A stretch of 64,000 nt of DNA, from positions 62,001 to 126,000 of the forward strand of contig DASPNM010000029.1 of the NCBI GenBank assembly GCA_035626515.1. The letters run 5' to 3'. The DNA comes from DASPNM01 sp035626515. Its GTDB lineage: Bacteria; Bacteroidota; Bacteroidia; Chitinophagales; Chitinophagaceae. Position numbers and translations under genes: made by a program. Shown here piece after piece: positions 51,290-59,529 of this stretch. The notes under the pieces are model-generated. The model ran no database searches, was not told the origin of the DNA, and worked only from the letters and a program-made list of their open reading frames with translations. How positions within the stretch are numbered: the stretch's first letter is position 1; every line of letters begins with the position of its first letter.

Positions 51290-52444
51290 ATGTATCCCAA
51301 CCTGTATTATGCTTTTGAGGACTTGTTTGGACTGGACTGGCCCCTGCTGCGCTATGTGAATTCCTTCGGGTTTTTCGTGGCGATCGCCTTTATCCTCGGC
51401 GCGGTAGTGCTCGCAGCGGAACTTCGACGGAAGAGCCGCCTCGGACAGCTGCAGCCGACCGAAATGGAAGTCATGGTCGGTCAGCCGGCAACACCGGGGG
51501 AACTCCTTCTTAATTTCCTGCTCGGCTTTTTATTGGGTTATAAGATACTCGCGCTGTTTCTGTTCAAGCCCGAAGATCCGCAGGCATTTATTTTTTCGAC
51601 AATGGGCAGTTGGCCGGCCGGCATCGCGCTGGGAGTCCTGTTTGCAGGGCTGAAGTGGTGGGACCGGAGCAAAAAGCGCCTCGCGAAACCCGAAAAACGA
51701 ACTGTCAGGATCTGGCCCCAGGACCGGGTAGGGGAGATGACCATCATCGCGCTGGTGTTTGGGCTGCTTGGAGCCAAGCTTTTTGACATTTTCGAGAACT
51801 GGTCCGGGTTCGTGAAAGACCCGGGGGCCTACCTTTTTTCGCCTTCGGGACTCACATTTTACGGCGGCCTCATCTGTGCCGCGCTGGCGCTCTGGTGGTA
51901 TGCAAAAAGACACCGGATCAATTTCTGGCACCTGAACGATGCCCTGGCTCCTGCCATGATGCTGGCTTACGGGATAGGGCGCATTGGTTGTCATGTCTCC
52001 GGCGATGGCGACTGGGGTATTCCGAATACAAGGCCGAAACCAGGGTTCCTTCCAGACTGGCTGTGGTCGTATACTTATCCACATAATGTAAACGAGGAGG
52101 GTATTCCCATTCCCGGTTGCGTCGGGAAATATTGCAACGAGTTGCCTGTTGGAGTTTATCCAACCTCAGTCTATGAAACACTTATTTGCCTCGCCCTGTT
52201 CGGGCTGCTCTGGTCGCTCCGGAAAAAGCTGACGGTGCCGGGAACGATGTTCGCTCTTTACCTGGTGCTGAACGGGGTGGAACGGTTTTTCATTGAAAAG
52301 ATCCGCGTTAACGTGCGGATGAACCTGTTTGGATTGCGTCCAACCCAGGCAGAGGTGATTTCATTCCTGTTGGTGCTCGTGGGCGTCATTTTGTGGATTC
52401 TTCTTATCCGTAGGGCGCGGAAACAAAAACTGGCAAAAGCCTGA
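51290..52444 (+). CDS. lgt: Prolipoprotein diacylglyceryl transferase
   Basis: A 384-residue membrane protein with about seven helices that adds diacylglycerol to the lipobox cysteine. The family signature appears as LAYGIGRIGCHVSGDGDWG (about 222-240), with Cys-His in place of the Asn-Phe of E. coli and Asp for the usual Glu; as I recall this is typical of Bacteroidota. The second signature TSVYETLICLALF and the C-terminal RFFIEKIRVN are present. It serves the many lipoproteins in this window. ATG 51290 preferred over GTG 51281. Confidence 0.93.
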   Translation: MYPNLYYAFEDLFGLDWPLLRYVNSFGFFVAIAFILGAVVLAAELRRKSRLGQLQPTEMEVMVGQPATPGELLLNFLLGFLLGYKILALFLFKPEDPQAFIFSTMGSWPAGIALGVLFAGLKWWDRSKKRLAKPEKRTVRIWPQDRVGEMTIIALVFGLLGAKLFDIFENWSGFVKDPGAYLFSPSGLTFYGGLICAALALWWYAKRHRINFWHLNDALAPAMMLAYGIGRIGCHVSGDGDWGIPNTRPKPGFLPDWLWSYTYPHNVNEEGIPIPGCVGKYCNELPVGVYPTSVYETLICLALFGLLWSLRKKLTVPGTMFALYLVLNGVERFFIEKIRVNVRMNLFGLRPTQAEVISFLLVLVGVILWILLIRRARKQKLAKA

Positions 52445-52537
52445 AGGCGCACAACATTTTTAACAGCGTCAGAAATTTCGGTGAAAAAATCAGGAATAAT
52501 TTCTGCTTGACAGCTATGAGATTCGGAGAACGGGTTG

Positions 52538-52545
52538 TATTTTTG
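52538..52545 (+). promoter_or_regulatory. -7 promoter box of rpoD
   Basis: TATTTTTG matches TAnnTTTG, about 105 bases before the ATG of the primary sigma gene. It would let the sigma factor transcribe its own gene. Confidence 0.55.
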
Positions 52546-52650
52546 CAGACAGTCCCGGACGGTAAGGACTCCAGGCAATTAACTATCCATTTGCATCGTT
52601 CTGCAAACAAATACTGTCTGTTATCCGTTGGGTTTTAAATACATAAGTTC

Positions 52651-53526
52651 ATGAGACAGCTCAAAATTGCTACCCAGATCACCAACAGGGATTCGCAGGC
52701 GGTAGAAAAATACCTTCAGGAGATCTCGAAGATTCCGATGATCACACCGGAGGAGGAAACTACTCTCGCCCAGCGAATTAAGATGGCACACCGGAATCCA
52801 GTGGACGCACAGCGCGCGCTGGATAAGCTGGTGCAGGCCAACCTGCGTTTCGTGGTGTCGGTAGCCAAACAATACCAGCACCAGGGTCTGTCTCTGAGTG
52901 ATTTAATCAACGAAGGAAACCTTGGATTGATCAAGGCAGCGCAGCGATTTGACGAGACCAAGGGGTTTAAATTCATCTCGTACGCGGTATGGTGGATCCG
53001 GCAGTCCATTTTGCAGGCGTTGGCCGAGCAGGGACGCCTTGTTCGCCTACCCCAAAACAAGATCGGTACCTACAATAAGGCGAATAAGGCTTATATGGCG
53101 TTTGAACAGGAGCATGAGCGGGAGCCTTCCACTGAAGAGCTGGCCGAGCTTCTGGAAATGAGCGAGACGGAGATCAACAATATTTTCCAAAGCAATACGC
53201 GTCATACGTCGCTGGATGCGCCGGTACACGAAGCAGAAGATGTCGCGATGGGCGACCTGCTGGAGGGGAGCGATGACACCGATGACGATGTGATGAAGGA
53301 TTCTCTTCGCAACGAAATTCGCCGCGTGCTAAAATCGCTCAGTCCCCGCGAAGCAGAGATCGTGAATGCTTATTTCGGACTGGACGGTGAGAACGGAACG
53401 ACCATCGAACAGATCGGGCAGAAATACGACCTTACTAAGGAACGCATTCGTCAGATTAAGGAGCGGGCAATCAAACGCCTGCAAAAAGCCAGGTACAGCA
53501 GTGCTCTCAAGGCATATCTGGGCTGA
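52651..53526 (+). CDS. rpoD: Primary RNA polymerase sigma factor (sigma-ABfr type)
   Basis: A 291-residue sigma-70-family factor without region 1.1, as in the Bacteroidota primary sigma. Region 1.2 (AVEKYLQEISKIPMITPEEE), region 2 (NEGNLGLIKAAQRFDETKGF, then FISYAVWWIRQSI), region 3 and region 4 (DLTKERIRQIKERAIKRL) are complete. It recognises -33 TTG/-7 TAnnTTTG promoters, which match the boxes annotated throughout. A hairpin terminator follows 32 bp downstream. Confidence 0.95.
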   Translation: MRQLKIATQITNRDSQAVEKYLQEISKIPMITPEEETTLAQRIKMAHRNPVDAQRALDKLVQANLRFVVSVAKQYQHQGLSLSDLINEGNLGLIKAAQRFDETKGFKFISYAVWWIRQSILQALAEQGRLVRLPQNKIGTYNKANKAYMAFEQEHEREPSTEELAELLEMSETEINNIFQSNTRHTSLDAPVHEAEDVAMGDLLEGSDDTDDDVMKDSLRNEIRRVLKSLSPREAEIVNAYFGLDGENGTTIEQIGQKYDLTKERIRQIKERAIKRLQKARYSSALKAYLG

Positions 53527-53558
53527 TAAACGAGATTAAATTGGTGGGTTTCTTGATT

Positions 53559-53588
53559 ATCCCGACTTCAGAGTCGGGATCTTTTTTT
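53559..53588 (+). terminator. Intrinsic terminator after rpoD
   Basis: A 9-bp perfect stem ATCCCGACT / AGTCGGGAT, loop TCAG, is followed by CTTTTTTT. Confidence 0.85.
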
Positions 53589-53665
53589 GAGTGGGGAGTC
53601 AGGGATAATTGGATCGTTTGTAGCCCTATTAACCAGCCCCTTTCTGCGAGGGATCCGTAAACGCT

Positions 53666-53686
53666 GAACTCTAAACCCTAAACTTT
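53666..53686. repeat. Three-copy 7-bp tract (RaacYct type)
   Basis: gaactct, aaaccct and aaacttt follow each other without gaps. They share the unit with the tract at 46025-46052. Confidence 0.65.
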
Positions 53687-53705
53687 AAGCGATCGAGTGG
53701 TTAAC

Positions 53706-53713
53706 TAACTTTG
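53706..53713 (+). promoter_or_regulatory. -7 promoter box of the DUF4249 gene
   Basis: TAACTTTG matches TAnnTTTG and ends five bases before the ATG at 53719. It implies a leaderless transcript if that ATG is the start. Confidence 0.45.
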
Positions 53714-53718
53714 CAGAA

Positions 53719-54603
53719 ATGATTTTTCTTCGCTTCCTCGGTGTCATACTCGTAAGCGTCGCAGTGTTTTCCTGTGAGCGTGCAGTGGAATTTGCCCTCG
53801 ATGAAAAGGAGCCGAAGCTGGTTGTGGAGGCCACAATCGAGAACGGTCAGCCTCCGATTGTAATCTTGAGCCGGAGCCTTAATTATTTCTCGCGCCTTGA
53901 TCCACAGACGCTCGCCGCCAGCCTTGTCCGGAACGCGAATGTGTTCGTGTCGAATGGGACCCTTCTCCACAAGCTGAAAGAGTACCGCGTGCCGGTAGGC
54001 GGGGGTTTTTTCTTTTCATATTATTCGACCGACTCGTCGAACCTTTCCACCGCTTTTGTCGGCGAACTGAGCAAACAATACAATTTATTAGTGGATGTGG
54101 AAGGAAAAGAATACACGGCAACCACAACCATTCCGAACATTACCAAACGAATAGATTCGTTGTTTTGGCGACCGGCGCCTCCCGGAAACCCAGGCGACAA
54201 AGTGGAACTGATGGTGCGGGCTACTGATCCTCCCGGCCTGGGAGACTATATCCGTTATTTCACCAAACAAAACAGTCAGCCCTTTTATCCGGGACTGAGC
54301 TCTGTATTCGACGACCAGGTGATCGACGGCACTACGTACGAAGTGCAGGTTGAACGCGGCGTGGACCGGAATGGACTGATTACCGAGGGCTACAGCTTTT
54401 TCGACCGGGGCGATGTGGTGACAATGAAGCTTTGCAACATCGATAAAGCCACATTTGATTTCTGGAGAACGATGGAGTTTACCTTTGCCAACATTGGAAA
54501 TCCTTTTGCGTCGCCTTCGCGGGTGCTGGGCAATGTGCGCGGCGCTTTGGGTTATTTCGGAGGCTACGCTTGTCAGTATAAGACCATTACGATTCCGAGG
54601 TAG
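53719..54603 (+). CDS. DUF4249 lipoprotein
   Basis: A 294-residue lipoprotein with lipobox VSVAVFSC (Cys19) and a DUF4249 body: KLVVEATIENGQPPIVILSRS, then LLVDVEGKEYTATTTIP and the Phe/Gly-rich end GALGYFGGYACQYKTI. DUF4249 genes usually sit next to TonB-dependent receptors; here no receptor is adjacent, so it is an orphan. A 7-bp repeat and a -7 box lie just upstream; the transcript would be leaderless or nearly so. Confidence 0.82.
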   Translation: MIFLRFLGVILVSVAVFSCERAVEFALDEKEPKLVVEATIENGQPPIVILSRSLNYFSRLDPQTLAASLVRNANVFVSNGTLLHKLKEYRVPVGGGFFFSYYSTDSSNLSTAFVGELSKQYNLLVDVEGKEYTATTTIPNITKRIDSLFWRPAPPGNPGDKVELMVRATDPPGLGDYIRYFTKQNSQPFYPGLSSVFDDQVIDGTTYEVQVERGVDRNGLITEGYSFFDRGDVVTMKLCNIDKATFDFWRTMEFTFANIGNPFASPSRVLGNVRGALGYFGGYACQYKTITIPR

Positions 54604-54711
54604 GAGCTGCCGCTTCACTGCCCGTAAACCATCCAGGTGAACAAAAACAGGATGCAGATACATCCTGTTTCACACATGAGGCCCTTACCCTCAGTTTTCA
54701 ATTGTGATGAT

Positions 54712-56016
54712 TCACCGGGTCGCCGAAGTGAGCACCTTCACTACTTTTTCGCCAATTTTTTTTCCCAGCTCCAGCGCCACTTCATTGTCGCTCCGGAAAT
54801 GAATTCCCGCCTGGAAGCGCGATTCCGCAGCCTCCTTTGCTTTCCTTGCAAACAATTCCCGGTCTTCAGGAAAAAAGTATTTGTAGACTTCCGCCATCAC
54901 CGCCGAAATCGCCGCGTGTCCGGAAGGGTAACCAGGAAAAGGCGGTGTCACCAGGATCGCCGGTTTGAATGTGGTGTCGTACTGGCTGGGCCGGATCCCC
55001 CAGTAGGTATACTTCGCGTCCCAGCAGGCTACGAATGCATCGTACGCGGCAACGGCTGCGGCAGCATGAATGCGTGCGGCCTGGGGCGGATTTCGGTGCA
55101 GCCCTGTTTCAAATAATTTCTTCGGCAGGTAGTCGCTGAACCAGGAACTGTTCGCCCAGTAAAAGGCGTTGGAGAGTGACCGGAAGGTTTGCTTGTAGTT
55201 TTTCAATTCTTCCATCTCTTTTGCGAAATCAGGGGGAGGCCCGGGACGAAACTCGCTGCCGCTGGTGAGCACTACGGTCTTATTGCTTCCCGCTGACGGA
55301 AACATCGCAAATTTGCCGCGCCAGAGCCCGGGTTTGTCCGGAGTTTTTCCGTCCCAGCCTGCGGTGCTTACAAAATCTTTCGTGAGCTCGATTTCTTTTT
55401 CTGCGATTCGCTTTCCGAGCTCAAATCCATCGCGCACGTCGCTGGGAAAGGCTGCGCCTGCAACCACACGCGAATCCATCAGTTGAGTCGCCATCCTGGT
55501 TACCGAATCAGCGAGGTGCGGGTAGAATTTTCCAAAGACGATGACGGCTACCCCTGCCGCTACGGAAAATTCACAGGGATAGGACGGGCTTTCCGGATCA
55601 GGAACCAGGCGACGCACGCTTTTGTCTGCCTGGAAGGGGCGGGGCCGGTTGTGCGCATACTTGCTGCTCCAGGCCGCTACCATCGCGTCGTAGGTAGCCG
55701 TGCCCAGCAGAAGATTCGCAAGGATCCCGTACCGCCCGGTGTCCACGATCCATAATTTCTGAATCATTTCCTGCCACCGGTAGCCCGGTCCTCCCGCATC
55801 CCAATAAACAATTCTACGCATTACGGACGAGTCCACTTTTTTTTGTGCGGCGATCACCTCCCTGATTTCGTCGCGATGCGAAGGGGGAGAGGAGAGCCGG
55901 TAGGCTTCACCCGAGGAAATGAACCAGGTTTTCCAGCTGCCTGCCCCGGATTCTACCTGTGCGTGGCCGCCGGTGGCCACGATGAGAGCAATGATGATGA
56001 CCGAAACTGTTTTCAT
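54712..56016 (-). CDS. Two-domain PAP2/vanadium haloperoxidase-like protein, first domain degenerate
   Basis: A 434-residue secreted protein (signal about 1-19). It has two tandem PAP2-like halves. In the second (about 323-424) the vanadate/phosphate motifs are intact: KYTYWGIRP, YPSGHAA and SRFQAGIHFRSDNE. In the first (about 107-207) the same landmarks appear as KYAHNRPRP, YPCEFSVAA and SRVVAGAAFPSDVR; the key His of PSGHA is lost, so this half is probably non-catalytic. Function: acid phosphatase or haloperoxidase in the periplasm. The frame is open a further 207 codons upstream, but that part is antisense to the histidine kinase gene and is rejected. Confidence 0.85.
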   Translation of the reverse strand: MKTVSVIIIALIVATGGHAQVESGAGSWKTWFISSGEAYRLSSPPSHRDEIREVIAAQKKVDSSVMRRIVYWDAGGPGYRWQEMIQKLWIVDTGRYGILANLLLGTATYDAMVAAWSSKYAHNRPRPFQADKSVRRLVPDPESPSYPCEFSVAAGVAVIVFGKFYPHLADSVTRMATQLMDSRVVAGAAFPSDVRDGFELGKRIAEKEIELTKDFVSTAGWDGKTPDKPGLWRGKFAMFPSAGSNKTVVLTSGSEFRPGPPPDFAKEMEELKNYKQTFRSLSNAFYWANSSWFSDYLPKKLFETGLHRNPPQAARIHAAAAVAAYDAFVACWDAKYTYWGIRPSQYDTTFKPAILVTPPFPGYPSGHAAISAVMAEVYKYFFPEDRELFARKAKEAAESRFQAGIHFRSDNEVALELGKKIGEKVVKVLTSATR

Positions 56017-56220
56017 GGTTTTTTTCAGCAAGGATAAATCCCCAAGCCACTCGTCGGCGCAGACTGTCAACGAACCGCAGAGAAGAGTAAACAAACAGCA
56101 GCTAATTGCGGCAGCAGCGGCTCGTCGACGTGTCCGGGCGACCCGTATACCGAAACACGGGTTTCGTAGCTTCCCCGCAATCGAGAACAGGATTTGACGA
56201 TATTTAGCAGGGCATACGGT

Positions 56221-57273
56221 ATGAATAAACTTAACGACAGGAAGCTCGTAATTTTTTACGTCTGGATGGCGGCGGCCTACCTGACGCTCTGGATCATTCA
56301 TGATTTGACGAACAATCCGGAAACATTTTTTCCGCGGCTGGCGAACAATATTTGGCGCGTTCTTTTTGTCTCGGTCCTGAATTTTGTGTTTTATGAATAT
56401 TCCATACCCTATATCCTTCGGAAAAGGAAATATCTCATCTACAACATCCTGCTTGCGCTTCCGATTGCCTGGCTGCACCTGATGCTGTGGTCCTACGGAC
56501 TGACGGGCTGGCGGGCACTGGGCATTGCTTTTGGCATCTATACACCGTATGTAACGGCTGCCTCGGCTGATCGCATAGTGGAAATACAAATGGGGTTCAG
56601 CGCAGGCTCGATCTTCTTCTACGGAATCGTACGACACGTGTTCCAGTACGTCCGCCTTCGGCAGGCAGCACAGCAGCTGCGCATTGAAAAGCAGGAAGCT
56701 GAGCTGAATTACCTCAAATCACAGACAAACCCGCATTTTCTCTTCAACACCCTCAACAATATCTACGCGCTGACCAAGGAAAAATCCGATCTCGCTCCCG
56801 AATCCGTACTCAGGCTTTCGAAAATCCTCCGGTTCATGCTCTATGAAACAACGGGCCGGTTCATTTCGGTGGAACAGGAACTACGCGTGATCACCGATTA
56901 CATCGAGCTCGAAAAATTACGGTACGACGCTTCGCTTGTTGTGAATTTCAGCTACGACGTGGAGGACATGCGGCAGGCCGTTCCACCCCTTTTGTTGATC
57001 CCGTTGGTGGAGAACGCATTCAAGCACGGAGCCGCCGAGACGAGAGGGACCCCTTTTGTGGACATCCACCTGTCGATCCGCAACCGGCAGTTATTGTTTG
57101 TGGTACGGAATTCGGCCGAAGCCGAACCTTTGGAGTCGGTGAAAGAGAACATTGGCCTTTCGAACCTGAGGCGCCAGCTGCAGTTGCTTTACCGGGATCA
57201 CGAGCTGAGCATACGACAGGAAGGCAATACATTTACCGCCACGCTTAAGATAAATCTGGGAAGCCATGTCTAA
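56221..57273 (+). CDS. LytS-type sensor histidine kinase
   Basis: A 350-residue membrane kinase. About four membrane segments span 12-150, with no extracellular sensor domain visible. A coiled linker leads to the His_kinase domain with the phospho-acceptor motif SQTNPHFLFNTLNNI and the ATP site (PPLLLIPLVENAFKHG, then IGLSNLRRQL). It phosphorylates the LytTR regulator encoded next (8-bp overlap). The signal is unknown. ATG 56221 is chosen over an upstream in-frame start because MNKLNDRKLV leads straight into the first helix. Confidence 0.9.
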   Translation: MNKLNDRKLVIFYVWMAAAYLTLWIIHDLTNNPETFFPRLANNIWRVLFVSVLNFVFYEYSIPYILRKRKYLIYNILLALPIAWLHLMLWSYGLTGWRALGIAFGIYTPYVTAASADRIVEIQMGFSAGSIFFYGIVRHVFQYVRLRQAAQQLRIEKQEAELNYLKSQTNPHFLFNTLNNIYALTKEKSDLAPESVLRLSKILRFMLYETTGRFISVEQELRVITDYIELEKLRYDASLVVNFSYDVEDMRQAVPPLLLIPLVENAFKHGAAETRGTPFVDIHLSIRNRQLLFVVRNSAEAEPLESVKENIGLSNLRRQLQLLYRDHELSIRQEGNTFTATLKINLGSHV

Positions 57274-57943
57274 GGTGCGCTGCATTATTGTCGAAGACGA
57301 GCCGCTGGCTCAGAAGGTGCTGAGTGATTACATTACGCAAGTGCCGTTCCTGGAACTCCGGGCGAGCTTTCGCGATGCCATCCAGGCTACCGAATACCTG
57401 CGCGACCACGAGGTGGACCTGATCTTTCTGGACATTCATCTCCCGAAGCTGAAAGGCATGGCGTTTCTGAAAACACTGGTAAAACCGCCCTCGGTGATTG
57501 TGACTACCGCTTACCACCAGTACGCGGTAGAAGGATTCGACCTTAATGTGACTGATTACCTCCTCAAGCCTTTTGAATTCGAACGGTTCCTGGTAGCGGT
57601 GAACAAGGTGCGTCAACCTGTGCGGGCGGCCACAGTTGCGGCAAAGGATCACTTGTACCTGACCGTACAAAAAAAGAAAATCCGTATTCCCCTCAGCGAA
57701 ATCATTTACGCGGAAAGTCAGCGGGAATACGTGAAGCTCGTTACGACGAAGAAAACTTATTTCTCAAAACTCACCACCAACGAGCTGGAAGAGATGCTTC
57801 CCGCGGATCGTTTTCGCCGCATTCACCGTTCTTACATCATTGCACTTGACAAGGTGAACTCGTACAGCGCCGACTCAGTGGAGGTGACGGGAATTTCGCT
57901 TCCGGTCGGCCGCGCGTACCGTGACGTGCTCAATGAACTCTGA
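57266..57943 (+). CDS. LytTR-family response regulator
   Basis: A 225-residue regulator: receiver domain with Asp56 as the phosphorylation site (DLIFLDIHLP), switch region TTAYHQYAVEGF and Lys in LLKPF; then a LytTR DNA-binding domain (about 130-225: LYLTVQKKKIRIPLSEIIYAE, then FRRIHRSYIIALDKVNSY). It is the partner of the kinase upstream, which it overlaps by 8 bp. LytTR sites are imperfect direct repeats; none was identified by eye near its neighbours. Confidence 0.93.
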   Translation: MSKVRCIIVEDEPLAQKVLSDYITQVPFLELRASFRDAIQATEYLRDHEVDLIFLDIHLPKLKGMAFLKTLVKPPSVIVTTAYHQYAVEGFDLNVTDYLLKPFEFERFLVAVNKVRQPVRAATVAAKDHLYLTVQKKKIRIPLSEIIYAESQREYVKLVTTKKTYFSKLTTNELEEMLPADRFRRIHRSYIIALDKVNSYSADSVEVTGISLPVGRAYRDVLNEL

Positions 57944-58007
57944 CGACTATTTTTTCACAGCCTTTTCAGACCGAGCATTAGGCAGGCAAGAGTAAACTAT
58001 TTCCAGC

Positions 58008-58015
58008 TACATTTG
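58008..58015 (+). promoter_or_regulatory. -7 promoter box of trxB
   Basis: TACATTTG matches TAnnTTTG, 24 bases before the trxB ATG. Confidence 0.5.
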
Positions 58016-58039
58016 TTGCGTTTATACTGAATTCGAAGT

Positions 58040-58987
58040 ATGGAGACTGCTGTATCGGAGCGCATTCGTTGCCTGATTCTTGGTTCCGGACCCGCCGGCT
58101 ACACCGCCGCCATTTACGCGGCCCGCGCCAATCTGAAACCCGTATTATACCAGGGCATTCAACCGGGTGGGCAACTTACCATTACCACTGAAGTAGAAAA
58201 TTATCCCGGATACCCCGACGGCATCCAGGGGCCGGAGATGATGGTGGATTTTGAAAAACAGGCGGTCCGCATGGGAGCGGATATCCGTTATGGAATGGCG
58301 ACCAGGGTGGAATTTTCCAGTCAGCCCTACCGCGTGGAGATAGATGAGGAGAAATGGATCGAGGCGGATTCGGTGATCATCGCCACCGGCGCTTCGGCGC
58401 GCTGGCTCGGGCTCGAGAGTGAGCAGCGACTGAACGGTTACGGAGTGAGCGCCTGCGCAGTTTGTGACGGATTTTTTTTCCGCGGAAAAGAAGTGGCGAT
58501 CGTGGGAGCCGGCGATACCGCTGCGGAGGAAGCCCTTTATCTTTCGAAGCTGAGCCCGATGGTGCACATGCTGGTGCGACGCGACGAAATGCGGGCCAGC
58601 AAGGTGATGCAGGACCGTGTGAAAAAGGCAGCCAACATTCGGCTCTACTGGAATACGGAAGCAGTAGAGGTATTGGGGGAAAAGCAGGTCACCGGCGTTA
58701 AGGTGCGGAACAATAAAACCGGCGAGGAACAGCAAATCCCCATCCAGGGTTTTTTTGTCGCGATCGGACATGACCCGAATTCCGGGATATTTCGCGCCTG
58801 GCTCGAGATGGACGAGGCAGGTTACATACGCACGCAACCGGGCACTACGCGCACGAATCTGGAAGGAGTTTTCGCATGCGGCGACGTGCAGGATAAAGTG
58901 TATCGCCAGGCGGTGACTGCCGCAGGCACCGGCTGCATGGCCGCCCTGGATGCAGAACGCTGGCTGAGCGCAAAGGGAATTCACTGA
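58040..58987 (+). CDS. trxB: Thioredoxin reductase
   Basis: A 315-residue flavoprotein that reduces thioredoxin with NADPH. The FAD motif is LGSGPAGYTAAIYAARA, the redox pair is Cys139/Cys142 (CAVCDG), the NADPH motif is VGAGDTAAEEA, and the late FAD motif is GVFACGDVQD. Length and motifs are normal. The folB ATG shares its stop (TGATG), so they form an operon. Confidence 0.97.
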   Translation: METAVSERIRCLILGSGPAGYTAAIYAARANLKPVLYQGIQPGGQLTITTEVENYPGYPDGIQGPEMMVDFEKQAVRMGADIRYGMATRVEFSSQPYRVEIDEEKWIEADSVIIATGASARWLGLESEQRLNGYGVSACAVCDGFFFRGKEVAIVGAGDTAAEEALYLSKLSPMVHMLVRRDEMRASKVMQDRVKKAANIRLYWNTEAVEVLGEKQVTGVKVRNNKTGEEQQIPIQGFFVAIGHDPNSGIFRAWLEMDEAGYIRTQPGTTRTNLEGVFACGDVQDKVYRQAVTAAGTGCMAALDAERWLSAKGIH

Positions 58988-59349
58988 TGGCACGTGGACA
59001 GATCACCATATCGCTGAACTACCTGCGTTTCTGGGCTTTTCATGGCGTGTATGAGGATGAGCGCAAAGTGGGGAACGATTACGAAGTGAATCTCGAAGTT
59101 TCCTTTCCGGCGCGAAGGAAGATCACGCGACTTCACGAGACCGCCGACTATTCGCGTCTTCACGCCATTGTTTCCCAAGAAATGCAGCAGCCCCGTCAGC
59201 TGCTCGAAACTTTTCTTATGGAGCTTGTTGAAGTGATCCACCGGGAATTTCCCGCCCTCCGACGGATCGACGCCAGCATTCGCAAATTGCACCCGCCCAT
59301 TCCCGGAATTGTTGGGAATGTGGCCGTCAGATATACCAAACAATATTAG
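58987..59349 (+). CDS. folB: Dihydroneopterin aldolase
   Basis: A 120-residue enzyme of folate biosynthesis that splits dihydroneopterin to hydroxymethyl-dihydropterin. LRFWAFHGVYEDERKVGNDYEVNLEV is the N-terminal half, with ETADYSRLHAIV and the final RKLHPPIPGIVGNVAVRY typical of the family. Overlaps trxB by one base. It may share the folate pool with the 5-FCL gene at 62.3 kb. Confidence 0.92.
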   Translation: MARGQITISLNYLRFWAFHGVYEDERKVGNDYEVNLEVSFPARRKITRLHETADYSRLHAIVSQEMQQPRQLLETFLMELVEVIHREFPALRRIDASIRKLHPPIPGIVGNVAVRYTKQY

Positions 59350-59412
59350 TGCGTAACTCCTGGTGCGACATGCCGGCTCAGCACGGTATTTGCACTTGCT
59401 GGAAAAAAGGTC

Positions 59413-59529
59413 ATGGGAATCGTACCACTCATATTTCTGATCGCGATCGGCACCATTGTCGTCATCACGATGATCACCGTGAACGCGCGCTCCAAGCAAA
59501 AAAAGAGGGGCAGCGCGGAATCCAGATGA
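59413..59529 (+). CDS. 38-residue single-pass membrane peptide
   Basis: A short ORF: one hydrophobic helix (MGIVPLIFLIAIGTIVVITM) followed by a basic tail (RSKQKKRGSAESR), a common design for real small membrane proteins. It lies 64 bp after folB and ends one base before the stop of the convergent MATE gene. No homology is known to me. Confidence 0.5.
   Translation: MGIVPLIFLIAIGTIVVITMITVNARSKQKKRGSAESR

Noticed and set aside
56017..56637. 207-codon upstream extension of the PAP2 protein
   Set aside because: Antisense to the histidine kinase gene, low-complexity basic composition, and a proper signal peptide starts at 56016.
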